The notes: a model not told the origin generated them from the sequence alone. Shown: positions 1 to 11,731, numbered from the stretch's first letter. The stretch is DNA of 64,000 nt from Limnanthes douglasii subsp. nivea (GCA_036936605.1 JAUPFV010000002.1:251617305-251681304); one strand, 5' to 3'. Numbers and translations: made by a program.

Positions 1-1759
1 GTTCATAAGTGATGCTTTTGAAATTAAGTGCCACTTCTTTGAGAATAAACAAGTATTTAACCATTTGCTCCTTCTTGGCTTCAGATTGACCCTGTGCATG
101 ATGGATAAGGAGCTGAGAATCGCTCATTAACCTGACCCTTTTGGCTCCACAAATAAGAGCTAATTTCAAGCCAGCTATATCAGCTTCATATTCGGACTCA
201 TTATTGGAAGCCCTGAAAACAAAACATATAGCTTGGTACATCTTGTCGCCGTACAGAGAGGTTAAACATATCCCAGCACCACAACCTATGGTACTGGATC
301 CACCATCAGTACGGACAACCCATACTTTTTTATCTTTTTCACCGGTTGCTTGCTTAGTGCCTCTGTCTGAATGGAATTCAACCGAGAAATCAGCCACAGT
401 TTGAGCTTTGATTGCCGTTCGAGGGGCGAAGTCAATATCATAGTCTCCCAGATCCACTGACCACTTGGTCATTCTACTTGAAATGTCTGTTTTTTGAAGA
501 ACATTTTTCAAGGGAAAAGACGTCCAGATGATGATCGAATGTGACTGAAAATAGGGCCTAATTTTCCTAGCAGCAATTACTAAGGCCAGTAGTTTTTCAA
601 GTTTCAAGTATCTTTTTTTCTGCATCAATCAAGCTTTTCCTGATATAGTATACTGGTCAAGGATAACTATCCACCTCCCTTACTAGCACTGCACTCAAAG
701 CACACTCGGAAACTGCCAGGTATATGTAAAGTGTCTCTCCATCAACAGGTTTAAACAAAGTTTTAGGGAAGGATAAGTGCTTCTTAATTTCATCAAATGC
801 CTGGTCACACTGGGAGACCAATTAAACTCTTTTGCACCTTTCAAAGTTCGAAAAAATGGGGCACACCTATCCGAAGACCTTGAGATAAAACGGTTTAGAG
901 CAGCCAACCTCCCTGTCAATCTTTGTACTTCTTTAATATTCTGAGGAGGCTCCATTTGTAGCAAAGCATTAAGCTGGTCTGGATCAGGCTGTATCCCTTT
1001 CTCACTTATTACATACCCCAAGAATTTCCTGGACTGTACTCCAAAAACACACTTCTCTTGGTTCAATTTTAAATTTACTTTCATTAGATTGGCAAAAGTT
1101 TCTTGGAGATCTGCCAAGTGTAGCTCTTCGTCCACACTCTTTACCATCATGTCGTCGATATAAAATTCCAAATTTCCTCCAATCTGATCAGCGAATTCTT
1201 TGTTCACCAAACTTTGATAAGTAGCCCCAGCATTCTTTATTCCAAACGGCATCACCTTATAACAATGGAGGCCCATATCAGTAACAAACGTGGTATGTTC
1301 TTGATCTTTTGGATCTACTTGAATCTGATTGTACCAGGAGAAGGCATCCATAAAGGACAGCAGTTTGTTCCCGGATGTGGAGTCCACCAACTGATCAACT
1401 CGGGGAACTTGATATAGATCCTTCGGGCAAGCTCTATTGAGATCTGTAAAATCGATGCACATATGCCACTTTCTATTTTTCTTCTTTACCAACACCGGAT
1501 TGGTTGTCCATAAAGGGTATTGAGATTCATTTATGTGCCCCATTTTAATAAGTCGGTCAACTTCTTGAACTATGACATCAGCTTTCTCTTTAGAAAAAGC
1601 TCTCCTCTTTTGTACAACAGGTGCTATATCCCTCCGGACGGACAGCTGGTGTGATATAATATTTGCTGGTACTCTGGTTACATCAGCATTGCACCAAGCG
1701 AAAACATGCTGATGGTCTTTCAAAAAAGCTAACATTTTTCCCTTTAATTCTGATGTCAT
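1..1759 (-). pseudogene. Reverse transcriptase and RNase H of G1
   Basis: Reverse transcriptase from 1759 leftward: HVFAW, SQYPLWTTNPVLVKKKN, FMDAFSWYNQIQ, VMPFGIKNAGATYQ, then the catalytic box FYIDDMMVKS with both aspartates present, and the thumb/connection segment RKFLGYVISEKGIQPDPDQL. The open frame ends at 695, but homology shifts frame near 825 and continues to the RNase H domain between about 420 and 1. There, on the - strand, the acidic residues lie in RTDGGSS, NNESEYEA and LMSDSQL. The + strand frame at 141-404 is only the shadow of this RNase H. Integrase lies beyond base 1. Confidence 0.85.
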
Positions 1760-1891
1760 CTTGGACCCAATCTTGATACTTTTTCCTTCAACCAGAGAGT
1801 GAGTTTCAACTTCTTCAATAGGTATTAAAACGCTAAGGGTCTCTCTAGGGTCATCAATTTCACCCTCTCCCCCAGAGGGCCCCTCAAATTG

Positions 1892-3048
1892 CTAATCCTC
1901 ACTGATCCGAACTGCCCCCAAAGTTTGAGGGGCCAGTGTTGTTGCATAACACTCCCTTGTCACCTTCTGACTGCTCCAGACAACTCCCACTTGTCCTTGT
2001 ACAACGTATTTCAAACATTGGTGGACTGTTGACACCACATCATGCATTCTAGAGAGTCGATACCTCCCAAAAATGGCATTGTAACAAGTGGGATATTCCA
2101 GCACGATAAAGAGTATCCTGACCATCTTCTTAAAAGGGCCTTTGCCTAACAAAACCTCTTCCTCAAACTCCCCGATCACATCAGTTGAGCTTCCAGTGAA
2201 ACCCACAATTGACCTGTTCGAACACTGAATTACTGCTGGGTTCTTCATTTGTTTGTAGGAAGTTAAAAAGAGGATATTTGATGAACTACCGGTGTCCACC
2301 AAAATTTGCCTTATGTCATTGCCCCCAATGGATGCTCCTATTACGACAGCATCTTCATGGGGACCATCTATGTCCCTCAAGTCATCCTCATAAAAACAAT
2401 GAAGGGAAATGGGATTTGTGATTGATAAGAAGTCATGCCTCCTTCCAGTTGGGTAGCTAGAGTATGAACATGCCTTTTTTTCGAAGAAACAGTTGGTGTA
2501 GTCATGGTGTCTCCCCCAAATATTGTAAGTGACTCAAAAAAGCTGATGAGGCCGGACACCGTCTTGCAATGCTCTGTGATAACACCCACCTTGTTTCGAG
2601 TTGGATCAGGATCCAAATATTCTGATTCTAGATCAAACCTCTCAATTATCACCATAGCCCCATCCGGAGCCGATGTTCATGCGTTGTTCGGGCCAGTCCG
2701 AGGAGCATTATCAGACCTATTTCCACCTCTTCTTTTAACATATGCCCCCAACTTCCCTCTCTCAATCAAATTCTATACTTCTTGTTTCAACGCGATGTAA
2801 TCTTCAGTGGTATGGCCAGTATCACGATGATACTGACAAAAACTGTTATTTCGACTTTCCCTTGGTGATTGTAATGCAGCCGGCTTCCTGAAATGTATTT
2901 CATCTTTCGTTTTATCATAAATGGTAGCTACATTTTCTTTTAGTTCAGCAAACCACTCCGGTTGAACCCAAGTTCCTCGCTTATTTCTAGATTTCTGGCT
3001 TTGAGCTGGGGCAGCTGGGTGGGATTGAGCCTTGGCCCTGTTTTGACC
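1892..3048 (-). pseudogene. gag C-terminus and aspartic protease of G1
   Basis: Downstream of the capsid core the frame continues through a linker (QPEWFAELKENV, YHRDTGHTT, ALKQEV-LIERGKLGAYV) to the protease. The protease at 2380-1892 has the retroviral-type active site ILVDTGSSSNILF and the second conserved segment YPTCYNAIFGR. The DTG triad is intact. Stops in the linker (near 2790 and 2700) and just before the protease show the copy is not translatable as one polyprotein. Function in the family: cleavage of the Gag-Pol precursor. Confidence 0.8.
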
Positions 3049-4301
3049 CTATCCGGCTTCCTTTACCTTGTACCCGGACTGATTCTGGTTTTGATTTGGT
3101 GCAGCTGGAGCAAACCTCACCGGCCGGTGCACCCTGGTTTTCTTTGTTTCATCCACATTAATCTGCTTCCCGACCTGATTCAGTAAACCTCCCCACGTCA
3201 TGGCCTTTTTCATGGTTACTGAATCAACCAGATTGCCAGGGTTCAAACCATGCCTCAGAGAAGCTATTGCTACTTGTTCAAAGCAATCAGCTAATCCATT
3301 TTTGGTGTTCACAAAGCGACTTATGTACTCTTTCAAAGATTCATTTGGTTTTTGGTCACAATGGATTATAGTGTCTTCATTGCCCTTCACTTCTTTGCTT
3401 CCCACGAATTGCTTCCGAAAGGCCACCCAAAAAGTGTCGAAATTTCTAATGCAACCCTGTGGAAAACTATTGTACCACTTCATAGCACTCCCCGTAAAAG
3501 ACTAGGAGAATGCTCGACAGAGTAGCTTATCATCATCGTCAAAGTTCATCATCAATTTTTTGAATTACTCCAGATGGTTATCTGGATCTTTACTACCATC
3601 ATAGTTCTCCATCTTTGTGTTGTCAAACCTTTTAGGAAGGTTTCCGGACAGTATTTTGGAAGACAATGGAGATTGTCTCCAATTCCGGCCACGACTAAAA
3701 ACAGTATCTTCGTTGGGAGTCGCAAAGATACATGGTTCATCATGAAAGGCAAAAGGATCCATTAACAAGCGGTCTACGTGTCTCCAGCCATGGCTGTGAC
3801 GATGAGACGACCCTTTACCCAGATGCCTTTTCAACCTTCCATGCATGTCCCTTTTTCTTGAGTATTTTTTAACCAGCTTCTGTTTCTTCTTAGAATGGCT
3901 TCATCACTGCTGGATGATAGGGATTCCTCAACTCCATCTTCATTTGAGGAGCTGCTGGAAGATTCTGAGTCTGAATATGAGCTCTCCACCGGTTTAGATC
4001 AGTGAGACTTCTTTGAGCTAGCATGAGTCTTTTTAGTGCTCACATGGGTTTTTGACGGCTCATGCTCTATTGGATTGTCAGTATAGTGAACTGCTGACAC
4101 TTTTGACTTCTCTTTCACACCCAATTCTGCCCTTTTTGCAGCCCTCAAGACTTCTATCTCAAATTTCAGTCTATCTCGCTCCTCGATAGTATATTCATCA
4201 TTTTCTCCCACCACTTCTGCCAAAGCTGGTGGTATTTCCTGCTCGTCCGGATTCATCCGAACTGATCTTTCTTGATGGTTTTGAATGCTTGATTCAGGCA
4301 C
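3049..4301 (-). pseudogene. gag of G1 (broken)
   Basis: Capsid-type retrotransposon Gag. The N-terminal part (4301-3999) is charged and ends in STKKTH/SSKKSH repeats before a stop. The central part (3846-3565) contains LPKRFDNTKMENYDGSKDPD. The capsid core (3483-3049) contains KWYNSFPQGCIRNFDTFW and KEYISRFVNTKNGLADCFEQ, typical of the plant retrotransposon gag domain. At least three in-frame stops separate the pieces (after SSKKSH, after DPDNHLE, after DDKLLCRAFS). The reading frame resumes after each, so this is point decay rather than rearrangement. The G2 gag at 4705-5654 is a close relative. Confidence 0.85.
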
Positions 4302-4306
4302 CTTCT

Positions 4307-4326
4307 GCTCCCACTGTGGTCACCAA
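4307..4326 (-). other. Primer binding site of G1
   Basis: TTGGTGACCACAGTGGGAGC on the - strand begins two bases inside the LTR end, where the tRNA primer binding site of a Gypsy element is expected. The tRNA was not identified. Confidence 0.55.
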
Positions 4327-4328
4327 TT

Positions 4329-4704
4329 TGATGTGGATAATTTTAGTCTGAGGGTAATTTCGTTAAGAGTTTTGTAACGTTTCAAGGGTATTTAATGTTT
4401 GGGTAGTTTGTAGTGAGAATTTGAGTTGCATGGTTGTATTAAATGTTCATTACCCTCATTAATGAAAGTGGTTGGGTATTTATAACCTTAATTATGGGCC
4501 TCATGGGTTTTCGGGTCAAACTCATGAAACCGGGTCGAATTCAAAGACCCATTAGTTTATTAAGCAGGTTGGTAATTAGCTTAGTCATAAAGTGATTTAG
4601 TTTTTAATACTTTAGTCCTGTTCGGATGGTTCAGTGGGTGGTTTTTGTCCAAATTGCCCCTGTCCGGTTTCTACAGTGAGTGGCGAGAAAATCCGGACTC
4701 ATCA
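4329..4704 (-). repeat. 5' LTR of Gypsy element G1
   Basis: 376 bp in element orientation. It starts TGATGAGTCCGGA at 4704 and ends CACATCA at 4329 (TG...CA termini), with a TATA-like stretch near 4480. Homologous LTR sequence occurs at 9011-9371 (-), about 9455-9745 (+) and 61328-61730 (+), so this is a repeated LTR family in this genome. Confidence 0.85.
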
Positions 4705-5654
4705 CATATAAGTTCAAAAAAGACTCACATCAGCTCTAAGAAGACACATCGGTCCAAACCTGTTGAAAGTTTGGATTTGGAGTCCTCTAGTAGCTCTTCG
4801 AATGAGGCTGAGCTTGAGGAATCTTTGTCATCAAGTAGTGATGAAGGGAGATCCAGAAAAAAGATGAAACTAATAAAAAATATTCAAGAAAGAGGGATAT
4901 GTATGATAGGCTAAAAAGGAATCTAGGCAAAGGGTCATCGCACATGCATGCTGATCAGTTGTTGATAGATCATTTTGCTTTTCAGATCGAACCAGGTATT
5001 TCCGCAACACCTAATGAAGATACAGTCTTTGGTTGTAATAAGAACTGGAGATAGTCACATTTGTCTACCAAAATATTGTCCGAAAACCTACCCAAAAGAT
5101 TTGACAGCTCCAAAATGGAGAAGTATGATGGAAGTAAAGATCCGGACAACCATCTGGAGAAATTCAAAAACTTCATGATGAACTTTGACGATGATGACAA
5201 ACTTTTGTGTAGAGCCTTCTCTCAAACTTTTACCGGAAGTGCTCTTAAGTGGTATAATAGCTTACCCCAAGGGTGTATTAGAAACTTTGATACATTATGG
5301 GTTGCCTTCCGAAGGAAATATATTGGAAGTAAAGAGGTGAAGGGCAATGGAGATACCATTATCCATTATGCCCAAGAACCAAACGAGTCTTTAAAATACT
5401 ATATAAGCCGATTTGTGAATACAAAGAACGGATTAGCAGATTGCTTTGAACAAGTGCCAATTGTTTCTCTGAGACAAGGGTTGAATCCTGGGAACTTGGC
5501 TGATTCAGTGACCAGAAAGAAAGCCATGACTTGGAGTGTCAAGAAAACCAAGGTGCACCGTCAAGTGAGGTCCACCACAATAGCATCTCCGGCTGCTAAC
5601 CAGTCCGGATATAAGGCTAAAGAGACCAGACAAGGGTCCAACCGGACTAAATAA
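4705..5654 (+). pseudogene. gag of G2 (N-terminus missing)
   Basis: Begins in the SSKKTH repeat region of gag and continues with an acidic serine-rich stretch (SSSSSNEAELEESLSSSSDE). The capsid core from 5061 to 5654 is open: LPKRFDSSKMEKYDGSKDPD, LKWYNSLPQGCIRNFDTLW, YYISRFVNTKNGLADCFEQ. A frame change near 4860 and a stop near 5055 separate the pieces. The same motifs in the same order occur in G1 gag, so the two elements belong to one family. Confidence 0.85.
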
Positions 5655-5699
5655 ACTCAGTCCAACTAGAATCAGACTCAGAGCTAGCAGTCAAGAGCT

Positions 5700-6800
5700 A
5701 AAAGAGGTCATTGGGTTCAACCAGAGTGGTTTGCAGATTTAAGGGAGAATATGGGCACGATATATGACAAGACCAAGGATGAAGTCCATTTCCGGAATCC
5801 GACGGCACTGCAGTCTCCCAGAGAAAGCCGAAATACTTGTTTTTGCCAATATAATAATGATATAGGCCTTACTACTCAAGACTGCATAGCATTGAAACAA
5901 GAAGTGCAGAACCTTATTGAAAGAGGCAAGCTGGGAGCTTATGTCAAAAGAAGAAGTGGAAGCATGCCTGATAATGCTCATCGGACGGGCCCTACAAACA
6001 ATGCGAGAACATCTGCTCAAGAAGGGGCAATGGTGATTCTTGAAAGATTTAATGTTGATTCTGAGTACCTGGATCCTGATCCAACTCGGAATAAAGTGGG
6101 GGTCATAACAAAACAAACCAGGATGGTATCCAGACAGATCAGTTTCTTTGAATCACTCACTATCTTTGGAGGAGATACCATGACAACACCTACGCCTTTA
6201 TCAAGGAAGAGGCATGTACATAGTTTGGCCACTCATTTGGAATGGGGAATGTCTTCTCATTAGTGCCAAACCCCTTTTCCATTCATAGTTTTTTATGAGG
6301 ATGATTTGAGAAATATTGATGGGCCTCATGAGGATGCGATGGTGATAGGAGCATCTATTGGGGGCAATGATATACGCCAGATTTCGATAGACACAAGCAA
6401 TTCGGCAAACATCCTCCTCTTAAGCTCCTACAAGAAGATGAAGAATTCAGCTGTTATTCAACACTCAAACAGAACCATTGTGGGCTTCACAGGAAGCTCT
6501 GCGGATGTAATTGGGGAATTCGAAGAAGAAGTGTTGTTGGGCAATGGGCCTTTTAAGAAGATGGTGAGGGTACTATTCATTGTGGTGGATTTCCCTACAT
6601 CCTACAATGCAATTTTTGGGAGGTCTTAGCTTTCCAGAATGCATGTTGTGGCCTCAATAGTCTATCAGTGTTTGAAGTATGCAGTTCAATGGCAAGTAGG
6701 TGTTGTCCGAAGTAGTTAGAAGATAGTGAGGGAGTGCTATGCAACTACTCTTGCTCCTAAGACATTGGGGGCAGTTCGGATTAATGAAGATTAGAAGTTA
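5700..6800 (+). pseudogene. gag C-terminus and protease of G2
   Basis: Linker region (NMGTIYDKTKDEVHFRNP, CIALKQEVQNLIERGKLGAY) at 5751-6263, then the protease from 6306. The protease active site reads SIDTSNSANILL: the catalytic triad DTG is replaced by DTS, which should abolish activity, compared with LVDTGSSSNILF in G1. A stop at about 6628 follows YNAIFGRS. The second half (LRVHVVASIV, TLAPKTLGAVRI) is readable up to about 6790. Confidence 0.8.
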
Positions 6801-6839
6801 CTGGAACCTTCTGGGGGTGAGAGTGAGATTGATGACCCC

Positions 6840-8520
6840 ATAGAGGCTCATAGTACTATAATACCAGTTGAAGAAATTGAAACCCACTCAATTGCAGAGG
6901 TTAAAAATATCAAGATTGGTTCCAAGATGGTGCCAGAATTAAAAAAGAAATTGTCTTCTTTTTTGCTAAGCAATCAGCATATCTTCGCTTGGTGAAATAG
7001 TGATGTAACTGGAGTACCTGCAAGTGTTATCTCACACAATTTATTCATCCTGAGTGATGTTGCACCTGTTGTACATAAAAGAATATCTTATCTAAGGAAA
7101 AAACAGATGTGATAGTCCAAGAGGTTGATCGACTTACCAAGATGGGACACATAAAAGAATCCCAGTATCCTTTATGGACTGCCAATCTAGTGTTAGTCAA
7201 GAAAAAGAACGGGAAATGGCGTATGTGTATTGATTTCACTGACCTTAACAAAGCTTGCCCAAAATATCCTTATCCAGTCCCCCAGATAGATCAATTGGTA
7301 GACTCAACGCCTGGCAACAGACAGAGGTTTCCATTGCTACAAGGTGATGTCCTTTGGGTTAAATAATGTTGGGGCTACTTATCAGAGGTTGGTGAACAAA
7401 ACATTCACTAGTCAGATTGGCAGAAATATGAAGGTATACATAGATGTCATGATGGTTAAAAGCATGGAGGAGGATTTGCATATAATTGATCTTCAAGAAA
7501 CATTTGCTAATATGACAGCTGTGAATTTGAAACTAAATCAAGAAAAATGTATCCTTTGGGTTTGATCTGGAAAATTTATGGGTTATGTAATAAGTGAGAA
7601 AGGAATACAGCCCGATCCGGATCAACTTAATGCCCTATTGAAAATGGATCCTCATCGAAATATTAAGGAAGTTCAAAGGCTCACTGGAAGGTTGGCTGCC
7701 CTAAATCGTTTTATTTCAAGGTCTTAGGATAAATGTGCTCCATTTTTCCAAACTTTGAAGAATGCTAAATATTCTAAGTGATCTCCATAGTGAAATCAAG
7801 CTTTTGTTGAAATAAATAAACATTTATCCTCACTACAGACTCTTTTCAAACCTGTTCAAGGAGAAACGCTCTATGTATACTTGGATGTGTCGGAATATGC
7901 TATAAGTGCAGTACTAGTAAGATAAGTGGATAATTACCCTCGTCTGGTATACTACATCAGAAAATTTTTAATAGATGCTGAGAAGAGGTACTTAAAACTT
8001 GAAAAGTTGGCATTAGCCTTAGTGATTGCGGCAAGAAAGATGAGGTCGTATTCTCAATCTCATTCCATCATTGTCCGAATATCTTTCCCATTAAAGAATA
8101 TTCTTGAAAAGGTAGACATATCAAGCAGGATGGTCAAGTGGTTAGTAGAATTGGGCGATTACGACGTTGATTTTTCCCCCAAACAGCTATCAAAGCTCAA
8201 TCAGTGTTTGATTTCCTGGTAGAATTCCATTCGGACATGAACTCCAAACAAACTTCAGAAGATAAAACCAAGAAATAGTGGGTAGTCCGAACTGATGGTG
8301 GTTCAAGCACAGTGGATTGTGGAGCTATAGTTTTCTTAACATCTCCGTATGGTGATAAGATGTACCAAGCTATATGCTTTGGGTTCAGGGCCTCCAACAA
8401 TGAGTCTGAATATAAAGCAGTTATATATGGTCTTAAATTGGCTTTCCTATGTGGGGCTAAGAGATTTCGGTTGATGAGCGACTCTCACCTGCTCATCCAT
8501 CATGCTTAAGTCATTCCGAG
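6840..8520 (+). pseudogene. RT and RNase H of G2 (inactive)
   Basis: RT pieces: MVPELKKKLSS and NQHIFAW (6927-6990), SQYPLWTANLVLVKKKN and MCIDFTDLNKACPK (7155-7265), then a deletion of roughly 35 codons relative to G1 after QLVDSTPGNR (7320), removing the segment that carries the first catalytic aspartate. The YIDD box is mutated to YIDV (7439-7451). Thumb region GKFMGYVISEKGIQPDPDQL at 7570-7630. The RNase H domain (8281-8509) retains RTDGGSS, NNESEYKA and LMSDSHL. Stops at several places. Non-functional. Confidence 0.85.
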
Positions 8521-9010
8521 GCCAAGAAGGAGCAACTGATCAAGTACTTACTCATCCTGAAAGAAGTGGCAGCCACCTTCAAAAGTGTTTGTTATTAGCA
8601 TATTCCTAGATCGGAGAATATATTGGCAGATTCTTTGGAAACTATAGTGTATTTTGAGTCCTACCCTTGGATTCACATACAAGAATTCCTGTCTATACCT
8701 CCAAGTCAGAACAAGGAAGATGGGGAAAGCATGAGCATACAGGTGATTCAACCTAAAGACTGGAGGTTTCCCTCCTTCAATATATTTATGACAGGGTTGT
8801 GCCTTCGGATAAAGCTATGGCAAGAAAGATTAAACACAAGGCACGTGGTTTTTTTTATCATAAGGGAAGTTCTTTATAAAAAAATATTTTAGTAGACCTC
8901 TCCTACTTTGTTTGGGGGGTTGAACAATCTCAAGTCGTTTTATCCGAACTACACGATGGAGAAGGCTCAACACATTTTGGATATATGACATTAACCCAAA
9001 AAGTGTTATT

Positions 9011-9371
9011 TGGTGAGGATTATTTTGAACTGAGGGTAATTTCGTCAGGTTTTTTATAGAATTTCAAAGGTATTAAATGTTTGGGTGTTTTGTAGTGAGA
9101 GATTTAAGCTGTCTGGTTGTATTAAATGTTCATTACCCTCATTAATGAAAGTGGTTGGGTATGAACCCATGGGCTTTCGGGTCAAGTTATGAAACCGGGT
9201 CGAGTTTAAAGACCCATTAGTTCTTAAGTAGATTAGCACCTAGCTTAGTCAAAAGGTGTTTAGTGTTTTAATACTTTTGTCCTGTCCGGATAGTTCAGTG
9301 GGCAGTTATTTTCCGAATTACCCCTGTCCGGTTTTCTCAGTGGGTGGTGGTGAATAAATCCGGACTCATCA
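9011..9371 (-). mobile_element. Solo LTR inserted in G2 integrase
   Basis: 361 bp, starting TGATGAGTCCGGA at 9371 on the - strand and ending CCTCACCA at 9011. It is flanked by a perfect 5-bp target duplication TTATT (9006-9010 and 9372-9376). Removing the LTR and one TTATT restores a continuous integrase frame. A single LTR with no internal region is the product of LTR-LTR recombination after insertion. Confidence 0.92.
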
Positions 9372-9408
9372 TTATTAGCTGGGTACTATTGGCCATCCAT
9401 AATGGTAG

Positions 9409-9448
9409 ATGCTAAAGAAGTGTGATCCATGCTAAAGAAGTGTGATCC
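9409..9448 (+). repeat. 20-bp tandem duplication
   Basis: The 20-mer ATGCTAAAGAAGTGTGATCC occurs twice head to tail (9409-9428, 9429-9448), next to the deletion junction of the G2 integrase. This pattern is common at repaired breaks. Confidence 0.9.
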
Positions 9449-9454
9449 ACTAAA

Positions 9455-9745
9455 AAATACGGACATGATAAATGTAAAACACCTTTTGACTAAGCTATTT
9501 GCTAATCTACTTAAAAGACTAATGGGTCCTTAAACTTGACCTCGTTTCATAACTTGACCCAGTAATCCCATGGGTCATTAACATTAAGAGTATAAATACC
9601 CTAACCACTCTCATTAATGAGGGTGATCAACATTTAATACAAGCACGCTCCTTAATTATCTCACTACTCCTCACACTAAACACAAAATATTTCAAACTTA
9701 TCAAAACACTTTACAAAACTACCATCAACCCAAATAAACCACACC
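9455..9745 (+). repeat. LTR fragment (probable G2 3' LTR)
   Basis: Sequence from about 9455 matches the G1 LTR family in + orientation (ACACCTTTTGACTAAGCTA, AATGGGTCCTTAAACTTGAC, TATAAATACCCTAACCACTC) and ends near CACACCA at 9745. The first ~100 bp of the LTR are missing, lost together with the integrase gene. Its orientation agrees with G2. Confidence 0.75.
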
Positions 9746-11434
9746 AAAAATTACTTCGACTGATATATGATTTTTAAAAATAAATATACCACTGTTACAT
9801 GTATATTTTTTCGCACCCGTTTAGCATAGATTTGTTACAAACATTTTCAAAATGCTAATTATGAATAACACATACACATTATAAGTTATAAGTCATCTTT
9901 GTTTGAAATTGTTATGGTGACCTCAACTCGTATAATGTTTTTTTGTTGGATTTGTAGTTATCTTTAGCAAGAAAGTAGACAATACAAATATATATTGGAT
10001 TTTCTATGTTTGTTGATTAAAGAGAAATTTATTGAAAATTCCAAAAAGATGTTGATAGATAGAGATTTAACATTATAATGAATTATTATTTCTAGATATA
10101 ACCTACGTGTTATGTCAAATGAACATTAAATAAAATGTTATGCTAATATAAATAAGTGTATAAAGACAAAAAAAATGTTTTTGATCACTTTACAAGTCAA
10201 TAAGGCGATATAGCACATTTAGAGATATAACATGAATTTCATAATAGTTAGACATAGATAAAGCTTGATTTTAAATATCATCGCGAAATAATTAAAAATG
10301 AACCAATTCATACATCTTAGATCATGATGACTAATCGATAAATTTATCATTATGTTTAACATCTATCTCATTACATGCATTACATTATTTTGATTCAGTT
10401 ATATTAATTTTTTTTATATAGGACGTGGAGTTCTCATTCATCACTAAAATGACATATAACTACAAATTGGTTGTGTTTTGATTTATTATGGGCTAAGGTG
10501 TATTATTTGACCGACATACGACATTATAAAATATAATGGTTGTCCAATAAGAGCTAAATTAGTATAACATGAATAGGCACATGTTGCTCCATGAATTAAA
10601 GAACATGTTTCAACCACAGTTATGTATAGACTTATATACTGTTTGAAAACCACTTAAGATATGAAAGTCAATATTATAAGTTACAGTTGTGCTTTTCAAA
10701 CTACACACACATTAGCATATTGATATGAGATTGTCACACACTTGAAATGAAACATCTATTTACATTTATATAATATTAATGAAGATTGGGGTTTGATATT
10801 AATATTCGTTTAGATTTGATGACGAACGAGGTCTTCAATAATAAAATGGATAAAATTGTGAAAGTTATGATGGATTCAACAATAATTGTAAAGATTATAT
10901 ATTGTAAAAGTTTTAAAAAATAATTAATCCAAAAATCACCGCTATAATTGTATCCATTTAAAAACATAAACACCATGGCCACCAACCCACGTACCATAGA
11001 CCATCTAGTATTTCATTCATGTAACAATATCAGTAAAAATCCGAACATGTTTTATAACCACACAAAATAGTACATTAACTTTGACATATTTTACACTCCT
11101 TCATTTGGTGCATCACATGATACCTTAAATAAATTGCCTCAAAAAATATGTACTTTATTGGTTGGATTTATAATCACATCGTGTAAGCTTCAGATAACAT
11201 ATGGCAGTTCAATCTTGAAAAATATTAAAATTAATTTAGAAATTCTTATAGTGGATTATATAAAGCAAAGAAAAAAAATATCAACATCGTAAAATATATT
11301 ATGGATTGCTGATCTGAAATCATATATAATGTAACATTTCTGTATCAACCCTTTATGTTTGGAGTCAACAATATCCTTAGTAATATTAATTGTGATTTTA
11401 AGTATATTTTACGGAAACCCGTATAAGTGGAAGA
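9746..11434. other. AT-rich spacer, no gene seen
   Basis: Strongly AT-rich sequence with stops in all frames. Short open frames (for example 10776-10997 on the - strand) have low-complexity composition and no recognisable motif. No repeat of note. Confidence 0.6.
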
Positions 11435-11711
11435 TGATAAGGAAATATATTCTTTAGGGACCTAAATGTAATTAATAAGGACTTAATTGATAAGTTCTAT
11501 TAATATAGAGTTTAATTAAGCCTTATAAGAAATATAGGGACTGAACTGTAAATATCCCTTTATGTAACCGCTTTTGTAACTAACTTGCTAGGCCTATTTA
11601 AAGAGGCTGGGGAGGTTGATTACGCCTATGAAATATTTAGAGGAGAAAGACAATATTCACTTCTAAATAATCTCTCTGTTGATTCTAAGAAGTTACTTTC
11701 TGTTCATACCA
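11435..11711 (+). repeat. 5' LTR of G3
   Basis: 277 bp, begins TGATAAGGAAATATATTC and ends TTCATACCA. Compared base by base with the 3' LTR there are three substitutions (CTTGCTAGG/CTTGATAGG, CTCTCTGTT/CTCTATGTT, CATACCA/CATACAA) and no gaps. Confidence 0.95.
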
Positions 11712-11713
11712 AA

Positions 11714-11731
11714 TTGGCGCTAGAAAGAGGG
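11714..11731 (+). other. Primer binding site of G3
   Basis: TTGGCGCTAGAAAGAGGG starts two bases after the 5' LTR; TTGGCGC-type primer sites are common in plant Gypsy elements. Confidence 0.6.

Larger units (their letters stand above)
1..4704 (-). mobile_element. Gypsy element G1 (Tat lineage), 5' part
   Basis: LTR retrotransposon on the - strand, running off the left edge of the window. In order from the right: LTR (4704 to 4329), primer binding site, gag, aspartic protease, reverse transcriptase, RNase H; integrase and the 3' LTR lie outside. Domain order and RT style (VLVKKKN, MCIDFTDLN, KVMPFGIKNAGATYQ) are those of the plant Tat group of Ty3/Gypsy. The coding region is interrupted by several stops and frameshifts but the RT active site is intact. 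The LTR outer end directly abuts mid-gag sequence of a + strand relative (G2) at 4705, which I read as nested insertion into G2. The target duplication cannot be verified because the other end is not in view. Confidence 0.9.
8880..9455 (+). pseudogene. Integrase zinc-binding remnant of G2
   Basis: After RNase H the + strand encodes the start of integrase (RPLLLCLGG, LSELHDGEGSTHFGYMTLTQ), which is interrupted at 9010 by a solo LTR. It resumes at 9372 with LLAGYYWPSIMVDAKEV, the usual H2C2-proximal motif of Gypsy integrases. A 20-bp tandem duplication (9409-9448) follows, then the sequence passes abruptly into LTR sequence at about 9455, so the catalytic core and C-terminal domains are deleted. 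Confidence 0.75.
4705..9745 (+). mobile_element. Gypsy element G2, decayed and interrupted
   Basis: A + strand relative of G1 whose visible part starts inside gag exactly at the G1 LTR edge (4705) and runs through protease, RT, RNase H and the start of integrase to an LTR fragment ending about 9745. It is split by a solo LTR at 9011-9371, and most of integrase is deleted between about 9448 and 9455. Active-site substitutions, many stops and an internal RT deletion show it is long dead. The 5' LTR and the N-terminus of gag are presumably left of the window, beyond G1. Confidence 0.85.

Noticed and set aside
141..404. Open + strand frame of 87 codons
   Set aside because: It is the complement of the G1 RNase H domain on the - strand (DGGSS, ESEYEA, SDSQL); no independent evidence for a gene.
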